Shown here: piece by piece, positions 33,988 to 45,880 of the stretch | Numbering within the stretch: the stretch's first letter is position 1 | How the letters are laid out: each line of letters opens with the position of its first letter | From: Planococcus citri | Taxonomy: Eukaryota; Arthropoda; Insecta; Hemiptera; Pseudococcidae | Reading direction: 5' to 3' | NCBI RefSeq assembly: GCF_950023065.1 | Contig: NC_088679.1 | Coordinates: forward strand, 66,774,001 to 66,838,000 | Length of the DNA: 64,000 nt | Program-made: the position numbers and the translations under genes | Notes under the pieces: generated by a model | Told to the model about the DNA's origin: nothing | Databases searched by the model: none | The model's input: the letters and a program-made list of their open reading frames with translations, nothing else

Positions 33988-34830
33988 TTTATATCGACCT
34001 CCTGCTTTGTAAAGTTATAAAATTTGAGTTAAAAACTTTTAATTTTTTTTTCAAAAATGATTTCCTCTGATGATGTGGCTATTGCTGATGCTGAAAACAG
34101 CATAGATGCAAAGTCCACTTCCGAAGAAGTACACATGAAAAGTCTGTATAATCAAAAGGTTGAACAGAAATTCCTTATATCAAAGATGGTGCAATACTTT
34201 ATCTAAGAGTACTTAACTAATCCATTTTCATGTCGACGTTAATGTTGATGTGAAATTCATCATCAACAAATACATCCACAATATCAACATCATATCATCT
34301 ACAACTCCAAACTGTGGAAAAGTGAATAATTTCATCAATGCCCTAAAAAATTTGTTTTCCTCATTGAACAAGATCATATTTTTGAATGTTTACTAAACTT
34401 TTAAACACACAAACAGAAATTTTAATTCTGAAAAATTGGTCGACATAGTTGTAAATGTAAATTTTGAGCATCGAATTTTACATCCACATGTCAAGATGGC
34501 ATGTCGAGGTATCAGAAATAATGAGAAAATTTCGAAACTTTTCATTTACCTGGCTTTTGTACGGACAGAAAATTCCTACTAAATAATTAATTGATCACTT
34601 TTCCATCATTATGTTGAAAAAAAACGTAGTCGATGTAAATGTTGACGTTGACAATTATTGTGCGGGAAATACTAGTGATTTCCCACGTTACCATACTTTC
34701 AGTACATAGGGATATATTAATTTATCAACTGCTTTAGAGTTTAAGTCATATTTCCATATCAAATGTTTCAAAATTTTGAAAGATAAAAAAAATGAAAAAC
34801 AAAACAGAATTTAGAAATTTTCATCTAAAA
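33988..34830. repeat. Region with dispersed TCGACAT/ATGTCGA words
   Basis: Words such as GTCGACGTTAATGTTGATGT (34233), TTGGTCGACATAGTTG (34436) and GTAGTCGATGTAAATGTTGAC (34628) echo the arms of the adjacent hairpin. They may be decayed copies of one family. No gene was found. Confidence 0.35.
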
Positions 34831-35878
34831 GCATAACATTGTAGAAAATTTGTCAAAAAAAGTGGCTGTTTTGGCCATTTTGTCAAAAAACTACTTTTTT
34901 TGTCAGTTTTGGCAAACAAAGCAGGACTTTTGTGAGGATATTTTTTTTTAATAAGTATTTAAATTTTAAGGAAAAGAGAAGGGCTCCAGGGTCGAAACTT
35001 ATTAAATTTAGAATTTTATCAGATCAAACATTTCCCAATTTTAAAGAGCATTGAAAAATTTTGAAAGATAGAAAATTTCAAAATTTGAAAAAAAACGAAT
35101 ACACTCTGTACAAATTTTGACAAAAAAACAGTACTTTTTTGTCAGTTTCGGCAAGAAAGCATGATTTTTCAAGTTGGAATTCCTATCAGGCCAAACCAAT
35201 TCTATTTTTAATGAGAATTGAACTTTAAAAATTTTGAAAAATGTAAAATTTCCAAGTTTGATTAAAAAACGGAAAAACGTACAACTTCTCGATAACTTTG
35301 ACGTAAAAGCATTACTTTCCATGAATTTTTCAAAAAAGTGAAATTTTTGGCTATTTTGGCAAAAAATGACGGACTTTTTTGACAATCTTGGTAAAGACAA
35401 ACAAGACTTTTTTGTCAATTTTGACGAAAAAAATACAACTTTCTCGTGCTTTGGAAAAAAAAAATTTGGCTCATTTTAGAAAAGATCGGGTTTTTTTCAA
35501 AACCTTTAAATTTTCAAGCAAAAAAATTTATTTTCTCGCCAAAATTTTCTCAAAAAACCTGTTTTTCCAAAATTGTTACAAAATCCTGTGTTTCGCATTG
35601 TCGAAAAATCGTGTTTTTTTGTCAAAATTCCGAAAAAATTCGAGTTTTTTGCCTGAATAATTTGGAGATTTTTTTTTTGGAAAAATTGTTAGAGTAAGTT
35701 CATAGTTTGATTTTTTGTCAAAATTGCCAAAAAAATGCAGTTTTTTGCCAAGATCATTAAAGGAGTGCCTACTTTTTGAGAGAATTGACAAAAAGTTGTG
35801 CACACTCATTTACTCAAATTGTCAGAAATGTTCAGTTTTTTTCCAAAATTGCCTAAAAAATTCCTAAATTTTCAAACA
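34831..35878. repeat. Diverged A/T satellite, ~30-40-base monomers (block 1)
   Basis: Repeated phrases of the form TTTTTTGTCAAATTTTGGCAAAAAA occur on both strands. The monomers are strongly diverged. Phe/Lys/Cys-rich frames across it (for example 35041-35418) are satellite translations, not proteins. The first part (34921-35060) duplicates 32795-32935. Confidence 0.7.
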
Positions 35879-35885
35879 GGAATCA

Positions 35886-36257
35886 GGAATCTTAGGAAAT
35901 GAAATTGTAGATATTAATGCAAAATCTGCCACCACCCTTTCTCCCCTTACATTTATCACAGCTGACGACCTCAAATCTATCTTCACCCAAAGCACACTTA
36001 AGAAATGGCAAAACTTTTGGTCCCTCCAAACCACAAACAAGCTCTTTCAACATAAAAAATTAGTCCATCCTTGGAAAAACCTCTCCCACTTAAACAGACT
36101 CGAAGAAATCATTATAACCAGACTGAGAATTGGCCACACAAAAATCACACACAATCACCTCTATGAAAAGGCCCCAAAACCTACATGTCAGTTCTGCCTG
36201 TCAGAACTTATATCTGTCCATCTAATTAAAAAACTTGACCTTACCAACTCGATTTAA
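35886..36257 (+). CDS. C-terminal fragment of non-LTR pol: RNase H end and zinc-knuckle-like tail
   Basis: The frame is open from the first base of the insertion to TAA at 36255, about 124 codons, with no frameshift. It starts GILGNEIVDINAKSAT, the conserved GI-x-GNE-x-(A/V)D-x-AK helix of retrotransposon RNase H. It then has a Trp-rich linker, RLRIGHTKITHNHLYEK and the PTCQFC pair with a later His (C-x2-C-x(n)-H), the usual C-terminus of I/Jockey-like pol proteins. The upstream RT and endonuclease are absent. The intact frame supports recent insertion from an active or recently active source. Confidence 0.85.
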   Translation, partial: GILGNEIVDINAKSATTLSPLTFITADDLKSIFTQSTLKKWQNFWSLQTTNKLFQHKKLVHPWKNLSHLNRLEEIIITRLRIGHTKITHNHLYEKAPKPTCQFCLSELISVHLIKKLDLTNSI

Positions 36258-36318
36258 ATCCCATACGACGGGTGTAATAATCAAGTAATTACAAACACCC
36301 CAAAAAAAAAAAAAAAAA
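35886..36318 (+). mobile_element. Young 5'-truncated non-LTR retrotransposon insertion with poly(A) and TSD
   Basis: The insert is flanked by GGAATCA at 35879-35885 and 36319-36325, a perfect 7-bp target-site duplication, and ends in about 17 A residues (36302-36318). It begins abruptly inside the RNase H domain, as expected for 5' truncation in target-primed reverse transcription. About 45 bases of 3' untranslated sequence (CCCATACGACGGGTGTAATA and on to AACACCCC) lie between the stop codon and the tail. It sits in the A/T satellite, splitting blocks 1 and 2, so the satellite is older. Confidence 0.9.
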
Positions 36319-37190
36319 GGAATCAAATTTTTTGCCCAAATCATCAAAAATCCTGTTTTTTTAGCCGGAAGTGAAAAAGTTTGGTTTTCTCCAAAACTGC
36401 AAAAAAAAGTCCAGTTTTTACAGAAATTGCCAAAAAAGTTTTTGTTTTGGCCAAAATGATCATAAAACCCCTGTTTTTTGTTAAAATTGTCACAAAAATG
36501 TAATTTTTTGCCAAAATTACACAAGAGTCCTAATACTTTTTGCTCAGACCAATCAAAAATCCCAGTTTTGGGCTGAATCATAAAAAACTACTTTTTTGCC
36601 AAGATTGTCAAAAAAAAGTTCTGCTATTGACAAAAACTGCTAAAAAAACTGCACTTTTTTGGCAAAATTATCGAAGAAGTTCTATTTTTAAGATTGACAA
36701 AAAAGTTTGTACTGTTTTTCTCAAGGTATCAGAAAAATTTGGTGTTTTGCTAAAATTGCCACAAAAGAGCTATTTTTTGCCTAAATTTCCAAACAAAACC
36801 CCCTTTTTGCTTGGCATTGCATTATCAAAAAATGATACTTTTTTTTTGCAAACATGAAAAATCCCTTAGAAGAACTTGTTTATTTTTCTAAAATTGTCAA
36901 AAATTCGTGCTTTTTGCCAAAATTTTCAAAAAAAGTCCAGTTCTTTGCAAAAATTGTCAAAAAAGTGTCTGCTTTTCGTCGAAATTGCCAAAAAGTGCAA
37001 TTTATTTTAGAAAGATTATAAAATAAGTACTCATCTTTTAAATTGGCAAAAAAGTTGTAGGTACGTACCTACTCTTTTTCTCGAGGGTCAAATTTTTTTT
37101 TCTAAAATTGCCATAAAAGTGCCTGCTTTTTTTGCCCATCAAACAAAAATCTTTTTTTGTCTAAATTTTCAAAAAATCCAATGTCGTTTT
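36319..37190. repeat. Diverged A/T satellite (block 2)
   Basis: Continuation of block 1 after the retrotransposon insertion. Phrases such as TTTTTGCCAAAATTGTCAAAAAA recur every ~35-40 bases to about 37190. No genes. Confidence 0.7.
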
Positions 37191-38960
37191 AAAGAACATC
37201 CCCAACCTGCACTTCAAACAATCCTTCCTCGCTGTTCAACTTTCGGTAGAAAAAAATCTGTTCATCGATGAAAAAAAAACACCGGAATTTCATTTTATTT
37301 GCTTTAAAGCAGCGAAACCAATCAAACAGGAAACGTCTATGTGGTCGGCTAAAATTAAAAAATAAAAGGTAGAAAGAACCCTGAAAATGTAACAATCCGG
37401 AGCTAATAATGGCTAAGAAAATGAAGAAAACCCCCATACGTACCGATCCGAGGCGTTCTTTTTATCTCAGACTTTTTCTTATTAATTTGATGGGCGAAAG
37501 CGAACGAAAAAAAACTCTTTATCTGTTCTTCGGTACACATTGAACAGGATTTTTCTCATAGATTTTATTAGCGAATGTGTACACGGGATTCTTGAGAAGA
37601 GTAAAAAAAAAAAGGCGAAATTCCGCCGCGATTTGGCCAACACAAAGACGAAGAGGGGTAGATGTGTGGTGGTAAAAGAGAGAAAATACGGGTGTAAATA
37701 ATGAAACATTGGTAGAGTCCTCTAGAACACAGCCTGTCATTCAGTCAAAGAAAAGCCCCGACTTTTAAGATTTCTCAAACGAATCGACTTACTCGCTTTA
37801 ATTAGCTGATTCTTACAACAGAAAGAATACGTAGTAGGTATCCTTTACGAATCACGTAGTTTTTGTAAACGCTGCTCCTCCTCCTCCTCCTCCTGCCCTC
37901 TGCCATGTCTGCTATCTCTGTCGTCTGTGTTTCTTTCTCAGTACACACTACACAGGACACATTATTAAGTTACGGTTTACGATCAGCCGAACAAAGATCT
38001 TTTATTTTGTAAAAGCGCGCTCCCAAGACCAGAAAAAAAGAGAGTAAAAAGTCGCTAAAAAAAAATCCCGAATCAATCAAAGGAAAGCGAAAAATAGAAA
38101 TAAAACCCCCGATCGTCGTAATTCGTTAAATTAATTCGACGAAAAACGAATTGCTGCGCTTCATTCGTCTGCTGAAGCATTTTCTTCTCTTTCTCTCTTT
38201 TTCTTTTCCTTGTCTCCAGATACGACTAAGTATATATACGACTAAAGCTATAATTTTAATTCTAAAAAAAGCTAGACGACCATCAATTTGCGCGCCAAGT
38301 CTTTTACTCAGCTCGGTATTTTTCACCTTTTGTTTTTCCATCAACTTTCGCCTTTTGCTTTTCTCTTTTTCAAAATGGCGTACCTACGATCAGACGCTCC
38401 GTATGGTATATAAAAAGACGGTTAATTAAAAAATAATTTTTCAAAGTCGTAATCGCGTGTAAATGACATTAAGGGTGGATTCGATAAAAGCTATAGTGCC
38501 GTATCCTAAACGATGAAAATAAATTAAAAATAAATTTATTATTTATATATTTTCAAAATCACCCACGCGTCTTCTTCGTAGTCATCGAATGTAATAAATG
38601 ATTAGATGCCGGACAAAATGTCAACGCGAACAAAAAGCCTGCTGACGACAGCAACCTTTTGCTTTTGCTTATCGTTTTTAAAAATCTACCAAAATTCGAC
38701 TTTTTCTATAGGTACGTGCGACGGCTTTGTTGGCTTGGCGAAACGGTGCTCGCAAAATCATCCTTTCCAAGAATAAGTTTGCAACTTGTTATTGCGATTC
38801 CATAGAGCATCGATTTTGACTGTAGTTTTCGCCGGTCTTCGACGAGTCGACGAATGCATCGAATAAGTAAAAGGGGTTTTGATAGATTTTTTTGGGAATA
38901 GAATCGAGCAGGTCTTTCAACTTTTTCGTTTTATTTATTCTTTTTCCCTTCGTTTTCTGC
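37191..38960. other. Unique CpG-richer block
   Basis: Mixed sequence with CG dinucleotides and no repeat family. Minus-strand frames at 37189-37740 and both-strand frames at 38126-38429 overlap each other and are not recognisable. The minus-strand frame from 37437 starts with a hydrophobic MGVFFIFLAIISSG, but this is weak in T-rich DNA. Possible regulatory or untranslated sequence. Confidence 0.35.
37875..37894. repeat. (CTC)n microsatellite
   Basis: A pure CTC triplet run of about 20 bases inside the unique block. Confidence 0.9.
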
Positions 38961-39049
38961 CATCTTTAGATGATACGATTGCTTTTTAGAAATTTCCGAC
39001 GTAATAAAATAGGTCTTGGTTGACGTTTTGCTGTACTTGTGAGGGGTTC

Positions 39050-42000
39050 AAATATCAATAATGTGGACTTCAAAAAAAAAAATTTTAATGAATGACTGCA
39101 CTTTTTTGGCAATTTTAGCAAAAAATAGGAATTATTTTGACCACTATGGCATAGAACTAGACTTTTTTCAATTTCGGCAATAAGCACGATTTTTTGACAA
39201 CTTTGGGAAAAAATACCTACCATTTTTTGATAATTCAAGCAAAAAAAATTTTTTTTGTTCAGAAATTTGGGCAAAAAATGGAGCTTTTTGTCGCAATTTT
39301 AGCAAAAAATGGAATTCTTCAGGCAGTTTGAGAAAAAGTATACAACCTTTTGTCAATCTAAAAAGTAAGGCTTCTTTAATAATTGTGCCAAAAAATGCAG
39401 TTTTTTAAGGCAATTTTGGCAAAAAAGTATATAGTAGGTAATTTTGTATAATTTAGGTCAAAAATGGGATTTCTGATTGCTTTGAGCAAAAAATAAGCCT
39501 TTAATGGCAATTTCGTAGAAAAACCTGACTTTTTCTACAATTACCTAAGCAAAAGAACACGACTTTGACAATTTCCTCAAAAGTGTAGGGCTTTTAAGTA
39601 AGTAATTAATAATTCTGACAGAAAATTACATTTTTGTGGAATTAGTTTCAACGAAAAACAGGACTTTTCTGACAATTTTGGCAAAAAAAACACTTTCTTG
39701 GCAATTTTGGTAAAAACTGAACCTTTTTTGCAGTTTTAGAAAAAAAAACAAACTTTTGCACTTATTCATGGCTATATAAAAACACAATTTTTTGACAATC
39801 TCGGCAAAAACAGGATTCTTGATAATTCGGGCAAAAAAATGGATTTCTGTTTGAAAATTTAGAAATTTTTCAATCAATTTTGAAAAAAAACTGAACTTTC
39901 CTGATCGACAATTTTAGTAAATAAGTGAGCACAACTTGTTGTCAATTCCATCAAAAAAATAAGAATTCTTTCATAACGTCACATTGGCAAAAAACAACAT
40001 TTTTTTGGGAATTTTGGCAAAAAAAGTGCATTTTATGGCAATTTTTGGGGAAACTGTATTTTTATGGCAATTTTGACAATAATGCATTTTTAGCAATTTA
40101 TTCGGCAAAAAACTGCATTTACAACATTATTGGCAAAAAAACTGCATTTACGACAAATTTGGTAAAAAAAAAACCTGCATTTTATGGCAATTTTGGAAAA
40201 TAACTGCCTTTATTGGCAATTTTGGCAAAAAACTGCATAATAGGCAATTTTGGCAAAAAAATGCATTTTAGAGCAATTTTTGGAAAAACTGTATTTTTAT
40301 GGCAATTTTGACAATAATGCATTTTTAGCAATTTATTCGGCAAAAAACTGCATTTACAACATTATTGGCAAAAAAAACTGCATTTACGACAAATTTGGTA
40401 AAAAAAAACTGCATTTTATGGCAATTTTGGAAAATAACTGCCTTTATTGGCAATTTTGGCAAAAAAAACTGCAATTTATGACAATTTTGTCAAAAAACTG
40501 CATTTTTGGCAATTTTGGCAAAAAAAATGCATTTTAGGGCAATTTTTGGAAAAACTGTATTTTTATGGCAAGTTTGACAATAATGCATTTTTAGCAATTT
40601 ATTCGGCAAAAAACTGCATTTACAACATTATTGGCAAAAAAAAGTGCATTTTATGGCAATTTTGGAAAATAACTGCCTTTATTGGCAATTTTGGCAAAAA
40701 AAAACTGCAATTCATGACAATTTTTGCAAAAAACTGCATTTTTGGTAATTTTGGCAAAAAAAGTGCATTTTAGGGCAATTTTTGGAAAAACTGTATTTTT
40801 ATAGCAAATATGACAATAATGCATTTTTAGCAATTCGTTCGGCAAAAAAAATATGCATTTATACAACATTTTTGGCAAAAAACTGCATTTTTGGCATTTT
40901 TGGCAAAAAACTGCATTTTTGGCAATTTTGACAAAAAACTGCATTTCAGGGCAATTTTTGAAAAAACTGTATTTTTGTGGCAATTTTGACAATAATGCAT
41001 TTTTAGCAATTTATATTTGGCAAAAAACTGCATTTACAACATTTTTGACAAAACTGCATTTTTTGGCAATTTTGGCAAAAAACTGCATTTACGACAAATT
41101 TTGTAAGAAAAACTGCATTTTATGACAATTTTGGAGATTATAACTGCATTTTTTTGGCAATTTTGGCAAAAAATTGCATTTCATGGCAATTTTGACAGAA
41201 AAACTGCATTTTATGACAATTTTGGCAAAAAAACTGAACTTTTTCTGACAATTTTGGCAAAAAACCACGACTAATTTGACAATTGTGTTAAATAATACAA
41301 TTTTATTGAAAATCTTGAAAAAAATGCAAATTGTTTGACAATCTACCAAAAAAACAAAGTTTTTGGAAATCGTGTCCAGGAACATTTTTTTTTAGGCAAG
41401 TTTGGCAAAAAGTAGAAATTTTGCTAGAAAATGTTGACCAAATGAAAGACTTTTTTAACAGTTTTGGGCAAAAAACATCTTTTTTCATAATCAGAGTGAT
41501 AGAAATAAGTACAACTTTTTGTCATTTTTGTCAAAAAAGTAGGACTTTTAGATAATTTTGGCATAAAAAACTTCACTTTGTTGACAACCTGGCAATAATA
41601 GAACTTTCTTGGCGATTCTGAAAATAAAGCTCGATTTTTTAACAATCTTGACAAAACACCGGATTTTTTAGGCGATTTTGACAAAAAAAGTGGTAAGTAC
41701 TTTTTGATAATTTAGAAAAAAGGGGAGAATTTTTGTTTAAAAAATGGTAAAAAATAGTACTTTTCTAGAAAATTCAGAAAAAATCGAACTTTTTTGGACA
41801 AAATTGAGCAAAAGGTCAATTTTGACCAAAAACAAAAAAATAATAATAATTTGAAGCGATTTGGATAAAAAATCGGAACTTTTAGGGTAATTCAGACGAA
41901 AATCAGGACATTGCGGATGTTTTGGCTTCGACATAAAAAGCGAGACTCTGTTGGCAATGTTTCAGTAGCTTTTCTAGATTTCTTTGGGAACCAAGTGGCC

Positions 42001-42260
42001 TTTCTTGGCAATTATGGCAAAAAATGACACTTTTTTGCAATCACATAAAACAAAGCATCGATACATTTTCGACAATCGGAGCAAAAATCACGACTTTCTC
42101 AATGTTCTGACACAAAAAAAAACAATATTGGATGTTGTGGCGGAGAAGGAACACTTTTTGGAAATTTTGGGCAAAGTGCAGAACTTTTGAGCGATTTTGA
42201 TTTAAAAAAGCAGAACTTCAGATAATTTTGGGGAAAAAATGATTTTTTTTTTGACAATTT
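39050..42260. repeat. A/T satellite with higher-order structure
   Basis: Monomers of ~30-40 bases of the type TTTTTGGCAATTTTGGCAAA run almost without interruption. In 40010-41250 they form a higher-order unit marked by ACTGTATTTTTATGGCAATT followed by ACAATAATGCATTTTTAGCA. That landmark starts at 40053, 40288, 40554, 40790 and 40966 (spacing 235, 266, 236, 176). Copies there are near-identical, while monomers outside the core (39050-39900, 41300-42260) are diverged. Frames such as 40250-40537 are repeat translations. Confidence 0.9.
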
Positions 42261-42273
42261 TGACAATCAATAA

Positions 42274-43513
42274 TGGGTCATTCCATGCCAAATCGGCGGA
42301 TTTTTGCACGAGGGGTCTTCGATTTTTTTCAAAATCAGATCATTTGTAGAGGTCATCAAACGATGACGAATGACGCAAACCGGACATTTTTTCGATTTTT
42401 TATGACGGAGCTGTGGCGCTTCAAAGTTCTCCAAAATGGCCGAAAATGGAAAATTTCAGTTGCAAATTGCTCCGGTTGCACGTGGTATAGAATTTTGAAC
42501 TTTTTTTCAAATTGTAGTACTTTGAGAGGGTAATCGACGAGTGATGTCAAAATCAGTGTTGCCACTTTCAAAAACCTAAAAAAATCGATTTTAAAACTTA
42601 TAATTTAAATATAACCACGATCTCGGCGAGTAAAAATTCTGAAAAAATTCTCAGTTTTAGTCCTTTTTATGTAGAATAACATATCAAAAAATTAGACTGG
42701 CATCTTTTTTCATTTTCGAGAAAAAAAAATTACAAGTTTTACAATTGCTGCAAAAGTACCGTCCGAAACCTAAAAAATGAAAATTTTTGCATTTTTGAAA
42801 TATTTTACCAATGTGTAAACGATAATGTGAAAAAAATCTCCCTCCCCCCAATTTGTCGACAAATTGACGAAAAATGCATTAATTTCACTCTTGAAATAAA
42901 AATTTATAGCACGAAAAATGTCAATTCGTTGACAAATGAGGGGAGGAGGATTTTTTTCACATTATCGTCTACACATTGGTAAAATATTTCAAAAATGCAA
43001 AAATTTTCATTTTTTAGGTTTCGGACGGTACTTTTGCAGCACTTGTAAAACTTGTAATTTTTTTTTCTCGAAAATGAAAAAAGATGCCAGTCTAATTTTT
43101 TGATATGTTATTCTACATAAAAAGGACTAAAACTGAGAATTTTTTCAGAATTTTTACTCGCCGAGATCGTGGTTATATTTAAATTATAAGTTTTAAAATC
43201 GATTTTTTTAGGTTTTTGAAAGTGGCAACACTGATTTTGACATCACTCGTCGATTACCCTCTCAAAGTACTACAATTTGAAAAAAAGTTCAAAATTCTAT
43301 ACCACGTGCAACCGGAGCAATTTGCAACTGAAATTTTCCATTTTCGGCCATTTTGGAGAACTTTGAAGCGCCACAGCTCCGTCATAAAAAATCGAAAAAA
43401 TGTCCGGTTTGCGTCATTCGTCATCGTTTGATGACCTCTACAAATGATCTGATTTTGAAAAAAATCGAAGACCCCTCGTGCAAAAATCCGCCGATTTGGC
43501 ATGGAATGACCCA
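42274..43513. mobile_element. Foldback element FB3, 1240-bp near-perfect palindrome
   Basis: The left end TGGGTCATTCCATGCCAAAT and right end ATTTGGCATGGAATGACCCA are exact reverse complements. The arms run ~580 bases each with only rare differences (for example GCTGCAAAAG versus GTGCTGCAAAAG near the inner part). A spacer of roughly 90 bases is centred near 42895. The identical 71-residue frames on opposite strands (42356-42571 and 43216-43431) are the same arm read twice. It lies at the right edge of the satellite. No transposase and no obvious flanking duplication. Confidence 0.92.
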
Positions 43514-45880
43514 ATGGTATTTTTTTTATGAGAGTGATGGTACTTACGTATTTCTTTGTCAGTTTCGGAAAAGTGTGCCTCTGATACAGGTCCAATAGGC
43601 CCTCTTGCAAATGGGAAATTTCTAAATTACACTCTGAAACAAAGAAATCATCGCGTATTAAATAATAATAAATAATTATTACATCAGAAAATAATCATTT
43701 CTAAGGATTTTCATCATTTTTAAAACATCTTAAATAAATTAGAGATTGCTATAAGGGTAATTTATCGTACCATTAAGAGAACTTAAAAACGAAAGATGAT
43801 AAAAAAGATATGCGAAAAATCACAAATTTCTTCAATACCATGTTCATTTTAGTGATCTAAGGAGCTGAAGTGAGGGGAAAAGGGTAGCCCTATACTTGAC
43901 AGAAATCAAATAAGTATCATCATACAGCTGCTCGACTATAACCAGGTTCATATAAATTGAGGACACTTCGAGAATTAGTCTAGAAGCTCTGTTAATCCAT
44001 AAGACCAACAAATCACACTTCAGGACATCCACAAATGCACGATGGGCAACATGATTTACACGACAATGACAATGCAACGAATAAAACCGCATCAAAAAAC
44101 GGTGCTATACGAAACACTATCGTATCGTGTTGGCCTAAATAACCATAAAAAATTAGAGAATCAATTTACCTCATCATTTTTCAAACCATTGACCAATCAT
44201 TAAACGAGTCTAGATGTATAAAATTTCTACTCTATACAGTCACCATTACAGTGACAGCCATTTTCCCATGTACATAGTTACAGATTGTATGTAGGTACCT
44301 ACTATAAGAGTGTACGAGTATTTCAATTTGTTGTCGGTATCGGCGTCGAATGAAATATACCAGGGCCGGGGTACTCGTATTAAACGAAAAGACTCGTTTG
44401 ATCCACGAGTTACATTAAAAATTTCATGCAATATTCACATCCGAACGCGAACGTGAAAAATACATTATTGAATATCTGGTCTTCTTTATACATTTATATC
44501 GAATATCCGTACGTTGGTAAAATTTAAACACTTTAAGCGTTTCGGGCCGCATAGGAGGTCTTTACTTAGACACAGTGGAAATCTATTACATCTCAGCGGT
44601 AGTATTTAAATGGATGAAAAACGATACGGATACGGGCCTCTGGTACATGTAATATCGACGAGTCGATAATATGGCAAGCAAAATGGCTAATAATCGGGTC
44701 GACAGATCGACAGGTAAATGTACTGTTAATCCTTCGCCTCTCGATCCTATAATAATAATAAAATAATAATAATAAAAAAAACTCGCCGTAATCAAAAACT
44801 TCACCTCGGCGTAACGAAATATTTGACTCGCATCTCGAGCTGCAAATTGTTTTCATCTTATTATTATTGGTTATTTTCATTTCGCAAATGGTACATGTAA
44901 AAAGGAAGAGACGAATCAATAAAAGTCTTATACACTCGTGTACCTCCTCTACCTAGGTACCTGCCTGCCATAAGAAAATTGAATAATTTCTATTTTAAAT
45001 TACACCGCAGTGTAAACTAATTTATAATATGTTTTTATTACATTTATAACCATAATACAAATACGTTGTTATAATTTAACCGTGTACATATTCTTGATTA
45101 CAGATTTCTCCGCTTTTCCTCCACAAACGTGATTATGATTACAACGAAAAAGAATGCCATGTGAAATTACCACATCTTGTACAAAGTATATAACTATGGA
45201 CGTTAACGACACCAACAAATGTTTCATTTTCATTGTAAGATTTATTCGTTTTGTTCTTCTACACACATACATGTTTCTCGTTATTTATAATACACGCAGA
45301 AACCAAATATTCGTGTTATAAACTGTACGTAATTCGACCAATGATGTCATTCGTAGGATGGTGTAGTTAGATGAAGACTGGAGAATTGAACAAATTACTG
45401 CAAGAGGGTGCAATTTCACTCGAATTATGGTTAATGATCCCTTGTTTAAAGATGTGAGTTTCGAATCTGTTTCAAGATGAAAAAACGTGCGATGTAAGTA
45501 TGTGAATAAAAAATTTTTTTAAAAAAACACACATAATATTGTCACTTAAAAAGTGACCAATTCTGAATCCTGACAGACAGGAGAAGTACCAAAACAAAGA
45601 CAATGAAGCCAAAAAATGGCAAGATTTTTGAAAAAAATTACTTGTATTGTTTTAAAACAGACAAAATCAGCATAGTTTCCTTTTCAGTTTTCAAATTTGA
45701 TCAATTTTCTATTTATTGAGAAATAGGGGAAGATAATGAAGAGTAGCACGATTGATTAAAATTCACTATTGCATTTTGGTGTCCTCATCTGTTGCACTCT
45801 CCAGAGTTTATTTTCTCGAGCTAAGCTTTCAATTCTAAGATTTTAAACTTCCAACTTTTCAAAATTGATTTTATGTACAT
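43514..45880. other. Unique stretch, CpG-richer from about 44100 to 45300
   Basis: No repeat family. The minus-strand frame at 43844-44095 (83 codons, CHCRVNHVAHRAFVDVL) is protein-like in part but not recognised. An ATAATAATAATAAAATAATA microsatellite lies at about 44750-44776. GTAGGTACCTAC-type text occurs near 44292. No gene can be supported. Confidence 0.35.

Noticed and set aside
35041..42190. Many Phe/Lys/Cys/Asn-rich frames of 60-125 codons
   Set aside because: All lie in the A/T satellite and repeat its period. The apparent Cys-rich patterns come from GGCAA/TTGCC words.
42356..43431. Identical 71-residue frames on opposite strands
   Set aside because: Same FB3 arm read from both sides; not a duplicated gene.
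43844..44095. 83-codon minus-strand frame with CHCRVNHVAHRAF, recalling the end of an RNase H-like domain
   Set aside because: Only one short segment is suggestive; no catalytic residues or neighbouring retrotransposon parts were found.
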